NCBI GenBank assembly: GCA_009756935.1
Contig: VZDP01000005.1
Coordinates: forward strand, 1-64,000
Direction of reading: 5' to 3'
From: Mesomycoplasma ovipneumoniae
Lineage (GTDB): Bacteria; Bacillota_I; Bacilli_A; Mycoplasmatales; Metamycoplasmataceae
Length of the DNA stretch: 64,000 bases
Under the pieces are notes generated by a model. That model ran no database searches and was not told the DNA's origin. It worked only from the letters and a program-made list of their open reading frames with translations. The translations under genes were made by a program, and so were the position numbers. Below are positions 38,336 to 53,400 of this stretch, one piece after another; the first letter of the stretch is position 1, and each line of letters opens with the position of its first letter.

Positions 38336-41300
38336 ATGGCTGAAAATCTAACAAAAAAAGAGAAAAAATTAATGAAAGCAACTAAAAAACGTGCAATCAT
38401 ACTTTCACTGCTTGCCTTTGGTGGTCTTAGTATTGGTTCACTCAGTTTTCTTCCTTTCCTTTTAAAGTCTTGAAATACACTTCAATATAATATTGTTGAT
38501 TTTAAACATATTAATCGTGATAATATTGGTTATGAACTTGAATTTGCCCTAAGTGATTTAGATTCATATAAACTAAATTATCAAGATTTAAATGTTGACT
38601 TTACAGCTGATGAGCAAGGAAAAGACGTAATTGTTTCACACAAAGCCATTTATGATGAATTTAGTCGAACTTGACGGCTATCTTCAAATTATAACGGTCT
38701 TAGTTTTGGAAAAAGATACTATCTAAAAGTTTATCTTGATGATAAAAAGCAAAAAAGATTTTCTGCCAAAAAAGTAATTGCCTTTGGTCAAAATGTTACC
38801 AATTTTGTCGATACTCCACCTGCAGTTTCAACAATTAATTTTCAAACCAAAACTCCTTCTAGTGCCTCAGTTTCACTAAAATTTGCCGACGAGGCTGCTA
38901 ATCTTGAGGGTAAAAAAGTTGCCCTAGAGTATTATTATGTCCTAAAAAATCAATCAGCACCCACTGATGTGCTCAGCAATTCCCAGGAAATTCACACTTC
39001 TTATGTCGATTCAGCAACCGTTAAAAACGGAGTGGCTGAATTTAGCCTCGAAAATCTTCACCCGGGAATGGATTATAAAATTAGTGCAATTCGTTATGTT
39101 GACAGTTCTGCCCCAGCTAGTGACATCCCGCTTGTGCCAATGCAAAAAATTGCCCTAGCTCCAGAGATTAACTACGAACAAGATGCCCAAAAAGAAAAAC
39201 TTTTTGAAGCAACAACAGGCAAATATAATTATCGCGCTGATTCTTTGATTGACCAAAACTTAAGTTTTGACTCAAAAAGACTTACAGTTAATTTTTCAAC
39301 TCTGGACTCAAGCCCTAACTTGGAAAACAAGCCAATCAAACTAAACTATACAAATATTTTAACAGGCCAAAAATTTAGTGTTAGTTCATTTTTTGCCGCT
39401 AATTTAGCAAGTTTTGACCTTAGTAATTTAGCTCCAGGTTCTTCTTATCAAATCGAGAGTTTTGAGCTCGAGTCTTCCAAAGTTGAATTTGGCCAAACTT
39501 TCATTAAAAACTTTCATACCCCTGCGGCAATTGTTGAGTCCAAAATTGCAACCGGAGCGACTTTTTCTAAAGTTGACTTATCTGTTGTCTCAGTTGATAA
39601 TTTAGAAGGAACAAAAGCGCATTTATATTTAGATGACAGTTCAATTCTGCCAGTTAGTGGTGTTTTTAGAAAAACTGGAGAGACAAATTCTTACCAAATT
39701 AGCTTTGAGCCAAAAGGGCTAACAAATAAAACAAAGTACGGTCTTAGCAAAGTTGTTTTTGACAGCCTAAGTCCAAATTCTGTTTTTGCCAAAAACAGAG
39801 ATGGCTATGATTATTTAAATTTAGCTTGGGACAACAGTCTCGAGACTGGCTCAACAAAGCGTAATTTTATTACTTCAATTTCAGATTTAAAGACTTTTAT
39901 TAAATTAGAGCCAAAAATTCTTGCCTCAAAAGTTGAATACACTTTTGGCTTTGGTCTTGATTCATCTTTTTTAAACGACAAAGAGCTTTATTTATACTAT
40001 CACAAAAAAGATGAACCCCAAAAAGTCTATAAATCAAAAGCAAGCATTCCTCAGGGTTCAGAAATTAAATTTGAACTTGAAAACTTTGAGAGCTCAACAA
40101 CATATAAACTTGAAAAAATTGTAATTTCTGACTATCCAGAGGTTGCTGTTGCAATCAATTTTGATCCTAACAAAAAAACCCAGCAAAACTTACCTTTTGA
40201 CGAGTTTTTTGTCAAATATTATGTTTCAGACATTAGTTTTGAAAACGTTGACCAGACAAGTGCAGTTGCCAAGGTAACAATTAATGGTGATTTTAAAAAT
40301 ATTCAAGAGGCAAATCTAGACTTAAATGCCAAAATCGTCTTTGGTCAGCCAGGCTTTACTAACCTAACCGAAACAATTAACTTAAATCTTGCAGATTTGG
40401 CAAAGCAAGTTCCTGTTAGCCAGGCAGGTTCTGCTGCTCTTAGCCCGACTCGGCACGAGTTACAAGACGACAAGCTTGTGATGTATTTTGATCTTAAAGA
40501 TCTTGATCCTAAGACTCAATACCAAGTTGCTGATGTTGAAATACTCGGAAAAACTGACTTTTTCAGTTCAGAAGGAATTCTTGACTTAAATGCAAGATTT
40601 ACAACTACCTTCCAAAAAGTTAAAATAATTGGGGCAAACTTTGAGTCAATTAGCTTAACAAGTGCTAATGCTTCAATTTATATTGATCCAAATTTCAATA
40701 GATATTTAAATGGTAAAAAATTTAATGCAATTTTTAAATCTGAAGACGGCCAAGAAGTTAAATCTAAACCTTTAGATGCAAGTTCAACTCCTGAATACTC
40801 AGTTCTTAGCAATAACATCCTTTCAGTTAAATTAGACAAACTTAGTCCTGGAAAAAAATATACTTTTTTCAAATTAGATCCAGCCCCAGGCCAAGACGAG
40901 GCTTTTAATAATTTAGAGTATAAATTTATTGACCTAAACCAAAATGAAACTGATGACTTACCTCATTTTTATACCCTAAGTGATATAGCTTCAATTTCAG
41001 CTGAGCCTACTCAAGACAGTGCAAAATTGACAGTTAATTTTACCACAAAAGATCCAAACTACAATAAAAGAGCAAATTCTTCACTAAAAAAAGCCGTTAT
41101 TTTCCTTAAAAATAACGCAACCGGAACGGTTGCCTCAGCTCAGGCTGATGAAATTAAATTCCAAGACGGTCTTAACAAAGTTGAATTTGACGTTAAAAAT
41201 CTTGACAAATTAAGCCACTATACAGTTAGTGAGATTTTGCTTGATGGCCAAAAAATTGAATTTAGTGAGCAATTAAAAGAAGAATCTGCTCCACAGCGTA

Positions 41301-44300
41301 ATTTTGCTACGGTCGCAAGTACAGCAAAAATTATCAAAGTAGTCCAAACTGCCCAGTCTCATAATAAAATGGCAATTGAATTATCATTTGACCCAGTTAG
41401 TGATACATTTTTAACCGGAGATACAATCAAAGTTGTTCTTCAAAACTCAAAAGACAAAAAAACTATCGAGGCAAGTGGGACTGTAGACCAAAATTTAGTA
41501 TTGAAATTAAATTTTGATAATTCAGTTGAGGCTGGTTTAGAGTATTCAATTTTAAGTATTACTAACGAGACAAAAAATAAAGATATTCAAACTTCTGTTG
41601 GCTTTTTATTCCAAAAAAGGCTTGATAATTACAGCCCAGATCTTGAAAAAACAAGTATTGCGTCTGAAAAATTCTACTCATCTCCTGAGCTTAAAACTTT
41701 CTCAGTTACTTCAAATAAAGAAGAAACTGTTAAAGTAAAGCTAACTTTTGCCGATGCCCAAAAATTACTCTTACAGCAAGTTTCTGGCGGGTCAAAACAG
41801 CTAACCCTTTTAATAAAAAATACCCAAACTGATGCAATTGTAGCCTCAAGTGCTGCGGCAAAAGAAGAAAATGGTCAAGTCGAAGCTGAATTTACTTTTT
41901 CAAATCTTGATCGAGCAGTAAAATACGAACTAGTTTCAGTAAATGACTATTCTCGTCCTGATTATTTAATTTACAAAGACAACAATAATTTTAAAGAAGA
42001 TAGTACTAAAAGTTTTGTTGTAAATGTTGATAGTATTGAAGTTAAAAATCTTGTCTATTCAGATATTAAACAAAACTCAGTTAAGGCCGAAATTTATTTT
42101 GACCCAATTAGAGATTCTTATTTAGCTGGCAAAAATATTGATGTTGAAATTAAGCAAGATGGTGATCCGGTAGCTACATTTGTTAATGTTGATGCTACTG
42201 CCCAAAGTTCAACTATTAAAAAAACAGTTCAAATTCAAAAACTAGACGACGGACGGCTAAAAGCTGAAATTACTTTTGAAGGTCTTGCTGAAGGTAAAGA
42301 CTTTAAAATTGCCACTTTAACTTTAGCCAACAAATCTGATGTAAAAACAAATGAAGTAAATAAAACAAGCGGTCCTAAATTTAAAATAGTTAATGATTTT
42401 CTAGCGAGTGATGCTAATGCAAAATCAGCTGAAATTACTGCTGATTCAAACCAAAAAACTTTAAAATTCGCAACTGACGTTGTTGTCTCAAGTATTGAAT
42501 TTAACCCAGCTGATTCAACAACCAACATTGACAAACAACAGTCAGCAAAAATTAAAGTAGAGTTTTCTAACTCAAATAATGAAATACTAAAACTAAAAAA
42601 AGATCAACTTGCAACATTAACATTAATTAACAAACAAACTGGGAAAATAGTACTAGCTTCAGCAAAAATTCAAGCTAAAGATTCAATAGCTGGGCAAAAA
42701 GCTGAAACTTCTGCTTCAGTTGAATTTGAATTTAATAACAATTTAGAAAAACTAACAAAATACGAAGTTAGTTCAATTTCTGTTGTTCGGCCAAATGGTA
42801 TTTATTCAATTCCTTTTGCAGCAAGTATAGTTAATGATCCTAAGACATTTGTAACACAACTAACCACTGTTAGTGTTAAAAATATTTCTTATGTTGATGT
42901 CTCAGAAACAAGTGTTGAACTTACAGTCTTTTTTGACTCAGTTAATGATGATATTTTAAATGAACAATTTGAAGCTGAACTTGAATATGTTCTAAAAACT
43001 AAAGACACCGAAGTTAAAAAATCAAGCAAAGTTACTGTTTCAAATAATCAGGCTGTATTTACAATTGATGGTCTTGATGAGGCAAGTACTTATGAAGTTA
43101 AAGATTTAAAATTATCTAAAAAAGTACAAGTTCGCAATACCCGTTCACTTCGTCGTGTTCGTCGTCAAGCACCTGAGGCAAGTCCAGTTGCAAATAATAT
43201 TAATGTAGTTTTTGACAAAACTGAAGTTGAAGACAAACACAAAAAATTCTTTTCAACAAAGTCATTAATTTCTGAAATTAAAATTGACAAAACTTTACTC
43301 GAACAAGAATTAAAAGCAAAAATGCCTAGCTTAACCCTCGAGCAAACTAATTTAACTGATACTCAAGCTGGTATTGAGCTTAAAATTAAAGATCCAAAAC
43401 AATTTTTCAAAGATTATGTTGGTAGCGGATCTAAAGCCAATAATGCAGCCCAAGACATTAAATTAGTTGTAAAGTCAAATCGTACCGGGGCAATTTCTCA
43501 GGCAGGTGCCCAAATTAGTTTTGACGAAGCGTCAAACGTAGCTACTGTTAAATTTTTATTAGAAGATCTAGAAAAGTATACAGTTTATTCAATTGTTGAT
43601 ATTTTTGTCAACGGCGTTCGCCTTGGATTTTTAAATACTCTAACTGAAAGTCAAAAAGAATTTGCAACAACTGCCCGGGATGTTACTCCTAATTATATTG
43701 CCCAAACTGAATTTAAACGTCATGGCGCGGTTCTAAGAATGGTTTTTGATATTAATAAAAACTGATTTTTAGTTAACAATAAAGTTAGACTAACATTTAA
43801 AAAATTCCAAGCCGCAGGTGCCGACGATCCCGATCTTAGTGTTGAGACAACCGTTGACCAAGATGGTCTTGCTGTTTTTCGAATTAATAAAGATAACTTA
43901 GCAACTAAAGTTCCGGTAGGAAGCCGTTTTGAAATTTCAAAACTTGAGTTTATTCCTGATGTTGATCAAAACCAAAAAGTAGTTAAATATTTCCCGCTAA
44001 ACACAATAACTTCAACTGATTCAACCAAAACACACTCAGCAAGTCAGTCTTCAAATCTTGTTCCTTTGGCTCGTTCTCGTCGTAGTCTTAGTGTTTTTGA
44101 CAGTTCTTCTTCTGGGGTTAGTTCATTCCAAGATGGTTCTCAAGCTTCAGCCCCTGCGGGTGCCGCGGCTTCTCCGGCTGCTCTTGCTCCTGCAGATTCC
44201 CCTGCTGATTCTCAAGCGACAACTCTAGCTAATACTAACTTTTTAAATGTAAATATCTCAACAAGTCCGCTTCAAGATCCAACAACACCTGCTTCTGTCC

Positions 44301-47300
44301 CAGCCCCTGCAGTTAAGACTACTTTTGATACAGCTTCATTTATTAGTGCAGTTGAAAAAGTTAATCTTTCAGGAACTAATGCTGAATTAAGAATTACATT
44401 AAATTCAACTTTATTATTGGACGTTCAATCACCAACAATTAAATTGCATTATATTGACATTACCGATGGTCAAGAACACAAAGCAGATTTAATTGGTCGT
44501 CCAGCAGCAGGGTCAAGTACTTCGCAATATACTTTTAGGGCAAATAATTTAAAAACACTAAATTATTACCAAATTGTCTCAGTTAATTATGCAGATAATA
44601 ACAATGCTGAACAAGTAATTGCCTTTGATGATCAGTCAGTTAAATACGAAGACAAACTATTTCGAACAACCCCGACAAGCTTTAGTGTTAAAAAAATTGA
44701 CTCAACTTACAATTCAAGCAAAAAAACAGCTAATGTTAAAATTACCCTTGATGAACAAGTTGCCCAATATTTAGAAAATTATACCGTTAGAGTTTCATAC
44801 CAACGGATTGATAAGACAAGCCCAAACACAACAGTCTCAACTGTTGAGGGAATTATTAATTCTGACTCAACAGTTAGCGTTGAGCTTAGTGGTAATTATA
44901 TTGACGCAAATCAAAAAAGACTAATTATACCTGAGGCTTCAGTAAACTTTAGAGTTGATTCTGAAACAAATACGCTTTCAAATGAGCCACAAGGTGTTGA
45001 ACGAAGTGTTTCCACAGAAGTTAAGACAATTGATCAAAACAAATTATTTGAAACTTATAATTATAAAATCACAAAAGTTGAACTAGTCCAAAAACCAAGC
45101 TCAACTTCTGGTCGGGTAAGACGAAGTGTGTCAACTCAAAATCTTGTTGATTTTAACTCAAATTATAATTCTTTAGCGACTTTTGATAGATCAGGCGACA
45201 AGACAATTAATGAAACATCAATTATTCAAACAAGTCCAATTGCCTTGTATGATCAGTTAATTTATGTTGAAGAAAAAGATAAGTTTTCAGGAATTGATGC
45301 AACAATTTATGCATACTTTATTTCTTCAGAAGATCTATCTGACCAAGATAGTGATAAAAATAATTTTAGAGTACAACTATACAATGAGTCTCTTAAAAAA
45401 TATGAACAAATAAGAAAAGCTAGTTCAATTAAAAAATTAAATGATTCAGGAAGACAAACAGGCGCTTCACATTTTTATGTTGCTACTTTTGAAACTAATT
45501 TAAATAAAGCTTCACTTTATAATATTGAGTTTTTTGCTTATAAAGATCAAAAAATTGAACTTTCTGAGTATAAAACTAACAGAGTTGACAAAACTCAGTT
45601 TACAACTCCAGGTAAAAAAGCTTGGCTTACTAATTTTTCCCAAGTTGGTGCTTATCAAGATGAGGCAGCTAATGTTATTTTCCAATTTGACGAAAAAGAC
45701 GAATATCTTTGAAGAAACAAACACAAAGTTGAACTGGAAATTACCGAAAAACTTGACCAAACTGCAAAACTTGACCAAACTGCCGGAAATGCTACTCCAC
45801 CAGTAACTAAATTTAGTTTTATTCCTGATGGACCAATTTCACGAGTAACAATTGATAATATTAGTTCACAAGCTACAAGTCAAGCTAGTTTGTCCCCAAA
45901 TAAAACTTACGAAATTACTAAATTTACAATTAAAGAAGCTACCTTGCCAGATGCAGGGGGGGCATTATCAAATTCAAACTCTAATTTAATAATTAAAACT
46001 GTTGATACTCGAAGTACAGTCAGACCAACAACTTTAGGTACAGGTCAAATGGAAGTTGCCAAATTTGACTCAGTTGAGGTTGAAAATGCTCCTAGAGATC
46101 AAAAAATTCCATTTTTTGAAACTAAAGCTCAATTTGCATATCAAGAAGCAACTAATTTTTCTCAAGATGATAATACAGATGCCGACGGAAGATCAGCAAC
46201 TTTAGAATTTAATTTTAATAAACATTTTTTACAAATTCCAAGAAGTTTTGCAACAATCACTATTATTCGTTCAGATGCTGCTACAGCAACTACGCCACCA
46301 GGCTCAGCTCCTGGAACTGGCGCGGATCAAACAGAAATTAGTTTTATTTCCGAATCTCAATATGACCCAGCAACTGGAAGGGTTACTTTTAAATTAAACA
46401 ACCTTGATAGATTCCATACTTACGATATCAAGAATTTTGAAATTGGTGGAGTTAAAATTGATAACTTAGCTAGCTCAACAAGACTACAATTCACACCAAC
46501 AGTTCAAAAAATTTTCCTTGCTGACTTAGAGGTTAAAGATTTAAAAACCGGAACTACTGGAAGTAATACAGGTTCAGGAAATACTGCAGCTTCAGGTTCT
46601 ACCCCAAATTCAGGAGGCCTCAATCCTACAAAAGAAGATGGGTCAAAAGTTTTTGGAAATGTAAGTCTTTACTTTGATAATGACAATTCATTTTTAGACG
46701 GTGCAACATTTGAAGTTAAAATTAAAAACAAAAATGATAATACTGATGTAGCCACAATTCCTAGTCTACAAGTACAAAAAGATACGACAAAAACAGCAAC
46801 ACCTTATAAAGTTGATATTGACTTAGCTCAAAATGCTCCACAAATCCAACCAGGAACCAAAATTGGTTTTGAATTTAAACTCAAAAGTGTTTCAAGAGAT
46901 ACCGATCTTAAAGGTAGAAGACCTGAAGATATTGTAGTTGCTGTTCCTGAAAGACAATATAATTTAGATTATGCTCCTATATTGGAATCAGAAGTTATTA
47001 TTCCAACTGTTATTGAATCTTTGGTTGTTTCTGAACTTAAAGATACAAGTGCAAAATTAAAAATTAAATTAAAAGGTGATCCAGCTAACTTTGAGCGTGT
47101 TGTTAAAAATCCAATTGTTTTATCTATTCAACCTGATCCAAACCAACAAACAACAAGTAAAATTCCAATTACTTTAATTACTCAATCACAAGTTACAAGA
47201 TTTCAAGATAAATCAAGATTTGAAATCGAATATGATTTAGACAATTTAATCCCAAATGTTGAGTACAAAATTTTAAAACTTCAAGGTCAAGATCTTGAAA

Positions 47301-50300
47301 TTCCTTTTGGTGAGCAAAATTACAGACTTAAATTGGAGCAACCTGGATCAGCTCAACAAAATGCTAGCACAAGTGAAAAAATATTCAAAACTCCTTTTAC
47401 CGAACTCTCACCTGAAAGAATTATTTTAACCCAAGCACCTAGAAATTATACTACCACAGGTACTACTCCTAAACCTGAATATGCACCTGAGAATTTAACC
47501 CTAAATTTAGATCCAGTTTCAATGTGATCACTAAATAATAAAAGAATTAAAGTTAAATTTAAAGCACTTGACCCTGCGGGTAAAGAACTAACAACAGGCG
47601 ACAATGCAGTTGAAAAAGAATACGAATTTGATGTTAGATACGATGATAGCAAAAAAGCACTTACTGCAAGTCTAAATAATAAAGAAGTTACTGATGCTAA
47701 TGATCAAAATCTTTATCCTTCAACAACTTATAAAATTAGTCAAATTAAAACAGTTGATGCTGATGTCTCAAGTCAAATTACTTTAAATCTTGATGATACC
47801 CAAGCTACTACTCCTAACAAAAATAATCTTGAGTTTACAACTCAGTTAGCTCAACCTCCATTAGTAAAGGCCGGAATTACTAATTTCTACAATCATTCAG
47901 GAAAAGAAGACACTTTTGAACAAACTATTTACTTTGCTTTTGACGATCCTTATCGGGCAATTGATGAAGCATCAATTAAAGACTGAAAACTAATTCTTGA
48001 GGGAAATGAAGATAAAGATAAACAGAATAATACTATTGATGCCTCAAGTTGAGGACAAGTGGCAAGATATGAACCAAACAATACAGGTTCTTTAGTTGAA
48101 TTATATAATCCACGTGAGTTAGCTGGACCACCAACTGAATATGAAGAAGGCCCTGAACTACAACGACTTTTAATTCAACAAGCTGAGGTTGACAAACAAA
48201 TTCAAACAATAGAAAACGAAATAAAAAACTTTCAAAAACAAGACGAAATTCGGATTAATTTGATCAAAGAACTTGCAACTAGTCAAAATAAGTCAAATTA
48301 TGAAAATGAGCTTCGAAGACAAGGTGCTGAAATAAGACAAGCTATTACCCAACGTTTAGAAAGATTAAGACAACACAGAGAACAACTCGATAGAATTCAA
48401 GTTTTAACAAAATATAAATCAGACGTATTTAAATCCAGTCCACACTTAACAAACCCAAACTCTTATCGTTATTTTGCTTTTACTCTTAAGGGTGATGCAT
48501 CTTGGCTAAGATATTACAAAATGAGGGTAGCTATTCAGTATAAATACTTCAAAGACAATGAAAGCCGTGAAGCATCAGAATTTTCAAAACTTATAACTAA
48601 TATTAATACCAATCAAACAGCAAACAATAATAGAAATACAGAAGCCTATTCTTCTTCTTCTTCTTCTTCTGGCATTGTTTCTTCTCAAAATACTCAAGTG
48701 TCACGAATTCAAACAATCGAACTTGAAGATTTTGCCAAATATACAAACAGAATATTACTCAAAAAATCTGAAATTAAGCCACTAAACCAAGTTGGGGCTT
48801 ATATTGAAATGGAATTTGAAGATCCAAAAAAACTTTTAGAACCATTAAGGAATCAATTTAGTAGAGCTCAAATTCAAGGTGTAAATGATATTAACAAATG
48901 AATTGAATTATCATCAAATATTAGATTCGATAATCAGCGAGCAATAATAAAAAATCCCGGTACATCAAATAATCAATCAACATATAAAGTTGATGCGACA
49001 AATGATGATGGAACAGCTTTTAGTCTTATAAAGAATCAATGAACAGCAGATAATTCAAGGCAGTATAACCTTGATTTTGATGTAAAGGTTTATGATTATA
49101 ATCTTAGCAATCCTTTTGGATCACTTTTAGACAATCCTAATAAGAAATATGTTGATTTAGTTAGGCAAATTCCTAAGGTTGTATATCCAAAAACTACACT
49201 AAAGGAAAATCATGTTCGCAATAAGTTTTATTCTCTTAGACTTGCAAAGTTCGAAGTTAATGATTCAACTATAGGTACTAGTAAGACTGTCAAAGTAGGC
49301 TTAATAATTACATATCATCATACTTCTATTGATAATTTTTCTAAGAAAATTATTTCTATTTATCCAAAAATTTTAAACACACGATGAAAACAAGAAGATC
49401 AAGTCAATGATTACCAACCATTAGTACCTGTTTTCTCGCCCAATGTAAATCTTACATTTATGACCTCCCCAATAATTCAAAAAGAAGATCCGTACTGAGG
49501 TAACTTTTGGGCAAATCCATCCGGAAATGTTTGGCATGGATCAGAAGTTAGACAATATGATGAAAATAGGGGGCAACAAGGACTAATAGTTGGAGCCTTT
49601 GAAAGATCACTTTTTCAAAAAATGTTTAATGATTTTCACGACAAAGCTACTCACCAAGTAGACCATAATAAAACTTTTTTTATTGGTCCAACCGGACCTA
49701 TTAAAACTCTTATCACTGGAAATGGTAATAATCCAGCTATGGCTAATAAAAATATAGCCAATCAAATTTACAGCGTGCCTTATGCTCATAAGAACATAGA
49801 TAATTGACTTGATGATGTTTTTAAAAAGCAAACCCAACACCCTTTTGGTATAAAATCTGCTGAATACGACCCAGCCGCAAAATGATTAAAAATTCAATTT
49901 AACAATCCGGACAATAAAATTGGTTGAGGTGTAAAACTTCAGGAAATCTTGCCAACTGTTTCTTATGCGGCCTTTGTCGATCAAGCAGGAAAAATCTATT
50001 TGTTTGGAAATAAAAACGGTGTTCCTATCAAATTACAAGATGATATTAACGTTAATGACCAGACTCTTTGAATAAATTTAGCTCCTCCTAACTGATCCGA
50101 ACAAGAACTTCCAAAGCCTGGTACAAATTTAAATTTCATGGGTCTACTAGTTTTCCCTTATTTACCGCCAAACTTTACCCAAAATCCCGCTTTAAGAGGT
50201 GATGTTGGAGCTAATCATTATGTTGAAAATCAACAATATAAAGTCTTTAGACCTAATGGTGGAACTGGACCAGGCCACAAGTACCTCTTCCCAGTAAAGG

Positions 50301-50389
50301 GTTATGATGGACTCCAAGTCGATGCTGAAAACCCTTATTTTGTCCCATGGGTATCACATGATAAAGCCTGACTTAGACTTACTTATTAA
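38336..50389 (+). CDS. Giant modular surface protein, 4017 residues
   Basis: A single frame of 12 kb; only TGA (Trp) codons interrupt it, and I checked each gap between standard-code frames for TAA/TAG. Residues about 18-43 are a hydrophobic anchor after a Lys-rich start. The body consists of many modules of roughly 100-130 residues with a recurrent pattern: aromatic-acidic strand, SAKxxVxF, a charged middle, FELxNLxxxTxYxIxxI, then a short linker with FxT. This resembles DUF1410-type repeats of mycoplasma and ureaplasma surface proteins. Arg-rich sites occur at about 1603-1610 (RSLRRVRR), 1913-1916 (RSRRS) and 2260-2264 (RVRRS), each near Ser/Ala/Pro-rich linkers. The C-terminal 500 residues are non-repetitive and Trp-rich. 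GAGGAG precedes the ATG. Likely an anchored adhesin or sheath protein; function is inferred. Confidence 0.85.
48650..48670 (+). repeat. In-frame TCT microsatellite encoding Ser7
   Basis: Seven TCT codons in the giant gene. Slippage by whole units would change the Ser run without breaking the frame; slippage by other lengths would truncate the protein. Confidence 0.85.
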
Positions 50390-50444
50390 TCATTATTTCT
50401 AACGTAACTAAGCGCTCTATTTTAACCAATTAAAGGAGATAATT

Positions 50445-53400
50445 ATGAAAAAAGCAAATCAAGAATACCAAAACAATAAAACAATTAACAACCATCTTAG
50501 TAAAAAATTACTTGCAAGCAGCGGTTTTTTAACCGGTGCTATTGTTTCGCTCTCGCCTTATCTTGCCAAAGTAATTACTCCAAAAACAATCTATGTCCAA
50601 AATTTTGTTGCTGATAATGTAAGTCCTAATTCAGGTGATTTTAGTTTTAAACTCCAAGGTAAAACAAAACAAGATACTGACTGGGCAAAAAAAGCTGATT
50701 TAGAACTTGTTTATATTAGCCAAAAATCGCGTTATAGTGTTAAAACTAAAGTCGAGCATGACCCAAAAACTGACACTTTCCATACTTATGCCGATAATTT
50801 GCTTGGTGGTTCAATTTATGAATTACAACTTGTAGCCCCAAATAATCCGCGTTATTATTTTAGTTTTTCAAAAACTTCGCAGTTTTTTTCAACAAAAAAT
50901 CAAGTTGAAAAATTTAGTCATTATGATATTGAAAATGATACAATTTTAGATCTTGATTTATTTGACTCACAAAATTTACTTGATTCAGCTAATTTAATTT
51001 TGTACTACAAAGAAATTGGTTCAAATAAAATTCAAGAAGCAAAAGGACAACTTGTTGCCAAAAATGACCAAAAACAAGCTAGTTTTGTGCTCAGAAATTT
51101 AGATCGCAACCAAAAATACGAAATTGTTGGCACAAAATATTACTTTGACGATCCTGATCAGCTTTTTGATTTGGCAATTTCGCCTTTGGCTAATCGTTAT
51201 TTTGCCCCAAGTCCAATTGCTGGTAAAATTTTAAATCTTAGCCAAAAAGCCTATGGTCTAAATTCAGCTTTACTTGAGATTTCTTTGGCTTTTGAAAACA
51301 AAAATATTAAAATTAATCCAAATGAAAAAATTAATTTAGAATATTATTACAAAGACGAATTAGATAATTTCCAATTTGGCGTTGCAAATGATGTTAGCTT
51401 AATTGTCCAAAACAATAAAGTTTTTGCTAATTTAGATTTAAAACAAATTCCTGGGGGAACCAAATTCTGAATTTCACGAATTTGGAATAATTCTGGCTCA
51501 CTAGCAATTTCAACAAATAATAATCTTTCATTTATTTCTGCACCTGAAATTGCCCGAATTAGAACTTTTGTTGATGCAAATAATACCTCAAGTTTTGATA
51601 TTAAATTTAATGACCAATCATTAATGTTAAATGGTAAAGAAGTAAAAATTAATTTCTTTGCTGATGACCAGCCTACAAAAATGCTGTCAAGTTCAGCCCA
51701 TGTAGTTGGAAACAAGCTATTTTCTTTGGCAAAAAATTTACCAAAAGAAAAACACTTTACAATTTCATCACTTGAAGTTGTAGGGGACGCCACAAATTTT
51801 GACGAAAACGGTCAGCCTCAGACTAGTCAAATTTTCTTTGCCCAAAATTTTGACCAAAAACAGAAAAAGTTCTTTACTAATGCAACAAGTGCAATGGTTG
51901 AATCAGTGGTTGTTGACCGAATTAGCGAAGATCAAAGCCGTGTTAGCATGATTCTTGACTCAGTTGATGATTTTATTAAAGATAAAATTGCAACACTATA
52001 CTTTAAAGTAGCCGGATCAAGTAATTTAATTAAATCTCAGGCACAAGCTTTTAGTATTAATGGTAATAAATTGGTTCTTAGTTGGGATTTAATTAATCTT
52101 GAGCCAGGAACTAATTATTTAATTGACTCAGTCGGAATTGCTGACTCAACAAACGAATTTGTTAATAAATTATTTTTAAATTTTGGTCCTAATATTAGCA
52201 CAAATAAACTAACCTGAACTACCCGTCCGGCTGTTAGTTCAATTACTTATACAACAAAATCTGACACTGCAGTTGAACTTAATATTGCCTTTAAAAATAT
52301 CCTAGAGTCACTAAAAAAAGCAAAAATAACTTATAAAGAACTAATACCTGGCGGGACTTCTAAGACCATTGATGCAATTATTGAAAATAATTCAATAATT
52401 GCCAATTTGCCAATAGATTCGCTTTCAAAAGGACAAAACTATTTAATTGAAAAAATTGAAGTTAAAGACTACAAGTCATCAAAAGGCGACTCGGATATTT
52501 TAAGTGTCTCAAAAACAATAACTCCGGCTCAAAAAATATTTGGTGTTCATGCTCCTTTGGTTCTAACTAAAATTGAAAATCTTAGCGAACAACAAACAAG
52601 TGCTAAGTTAAAAGTAACTTTTAGCCCTGAGACAATTAAGGCAATTGGAAATGACAAAGTAAAAATTTACTATTCTCTTGCTGGCTCATCAAAACTTTTA
52701 TCCGCTTTTGCAGATCAGACTAATACTAATGATAATTCTTTAACTTTTGAGCTAAGTAATCTTGAAATTGGTTCAAAATACAATATTAATTCAATTGTTC
52801 TTACAAAAGAAGTTGAACTAAATCAAGATACAAATAAAGTACTTACCGAAAGAAATATTTTATTTGGCGATGCTGATCACAAATTTGACTCAAGCCAGTC
52901 TTCATTTTTCACTCAGAGTGCAATTATTGAAGTTGGCTATGATAATTCCTACGAGCAGCGTGTAATTGCTACTTTCATTTTAGCTGATGCAAAAGGTGTC
53001 TATAATGGTAAGACCGCAACACTTAAATACCGTCTAAAAGCAAAAAATGGCGATGAGGCACTAGCTACAAACGCTAACTTTAAAGAAGGAAAAATTAGTG
53101 CAAAAGTAAATAGTGCCCGTATTTTATTTGATATTACCGACCTATACAAACAAGGTCTTTATGAAATAGATAAAAACTCACTCAAACTTGAAGGTGCAAC
53201 AAATTCTCAGGCTACCGCTCCTGTCCAAGCAGGTGCTCGAGTTCGCCGTTCCCTTGCTCAATTTGCCGATACTAATACTAGCCCGGCTCTAATTCCTTTT
53301 AAAGATAAGTTGCTTGATTCACCAGAAAAATCAGAATTCCAAACTATTCCAAAAACTGCTAATGTTACAAAAATTCAGCTAACAGACCGAACTAAAAACA

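Noticed and set aside
38336..50389. Giant region as several separate genes or a row of pseudogenes
   Set aside because: Breaks occur only at TGA; TAA or TAG were not found in frame in any gap, and module continuity is kept across the TGA codons.
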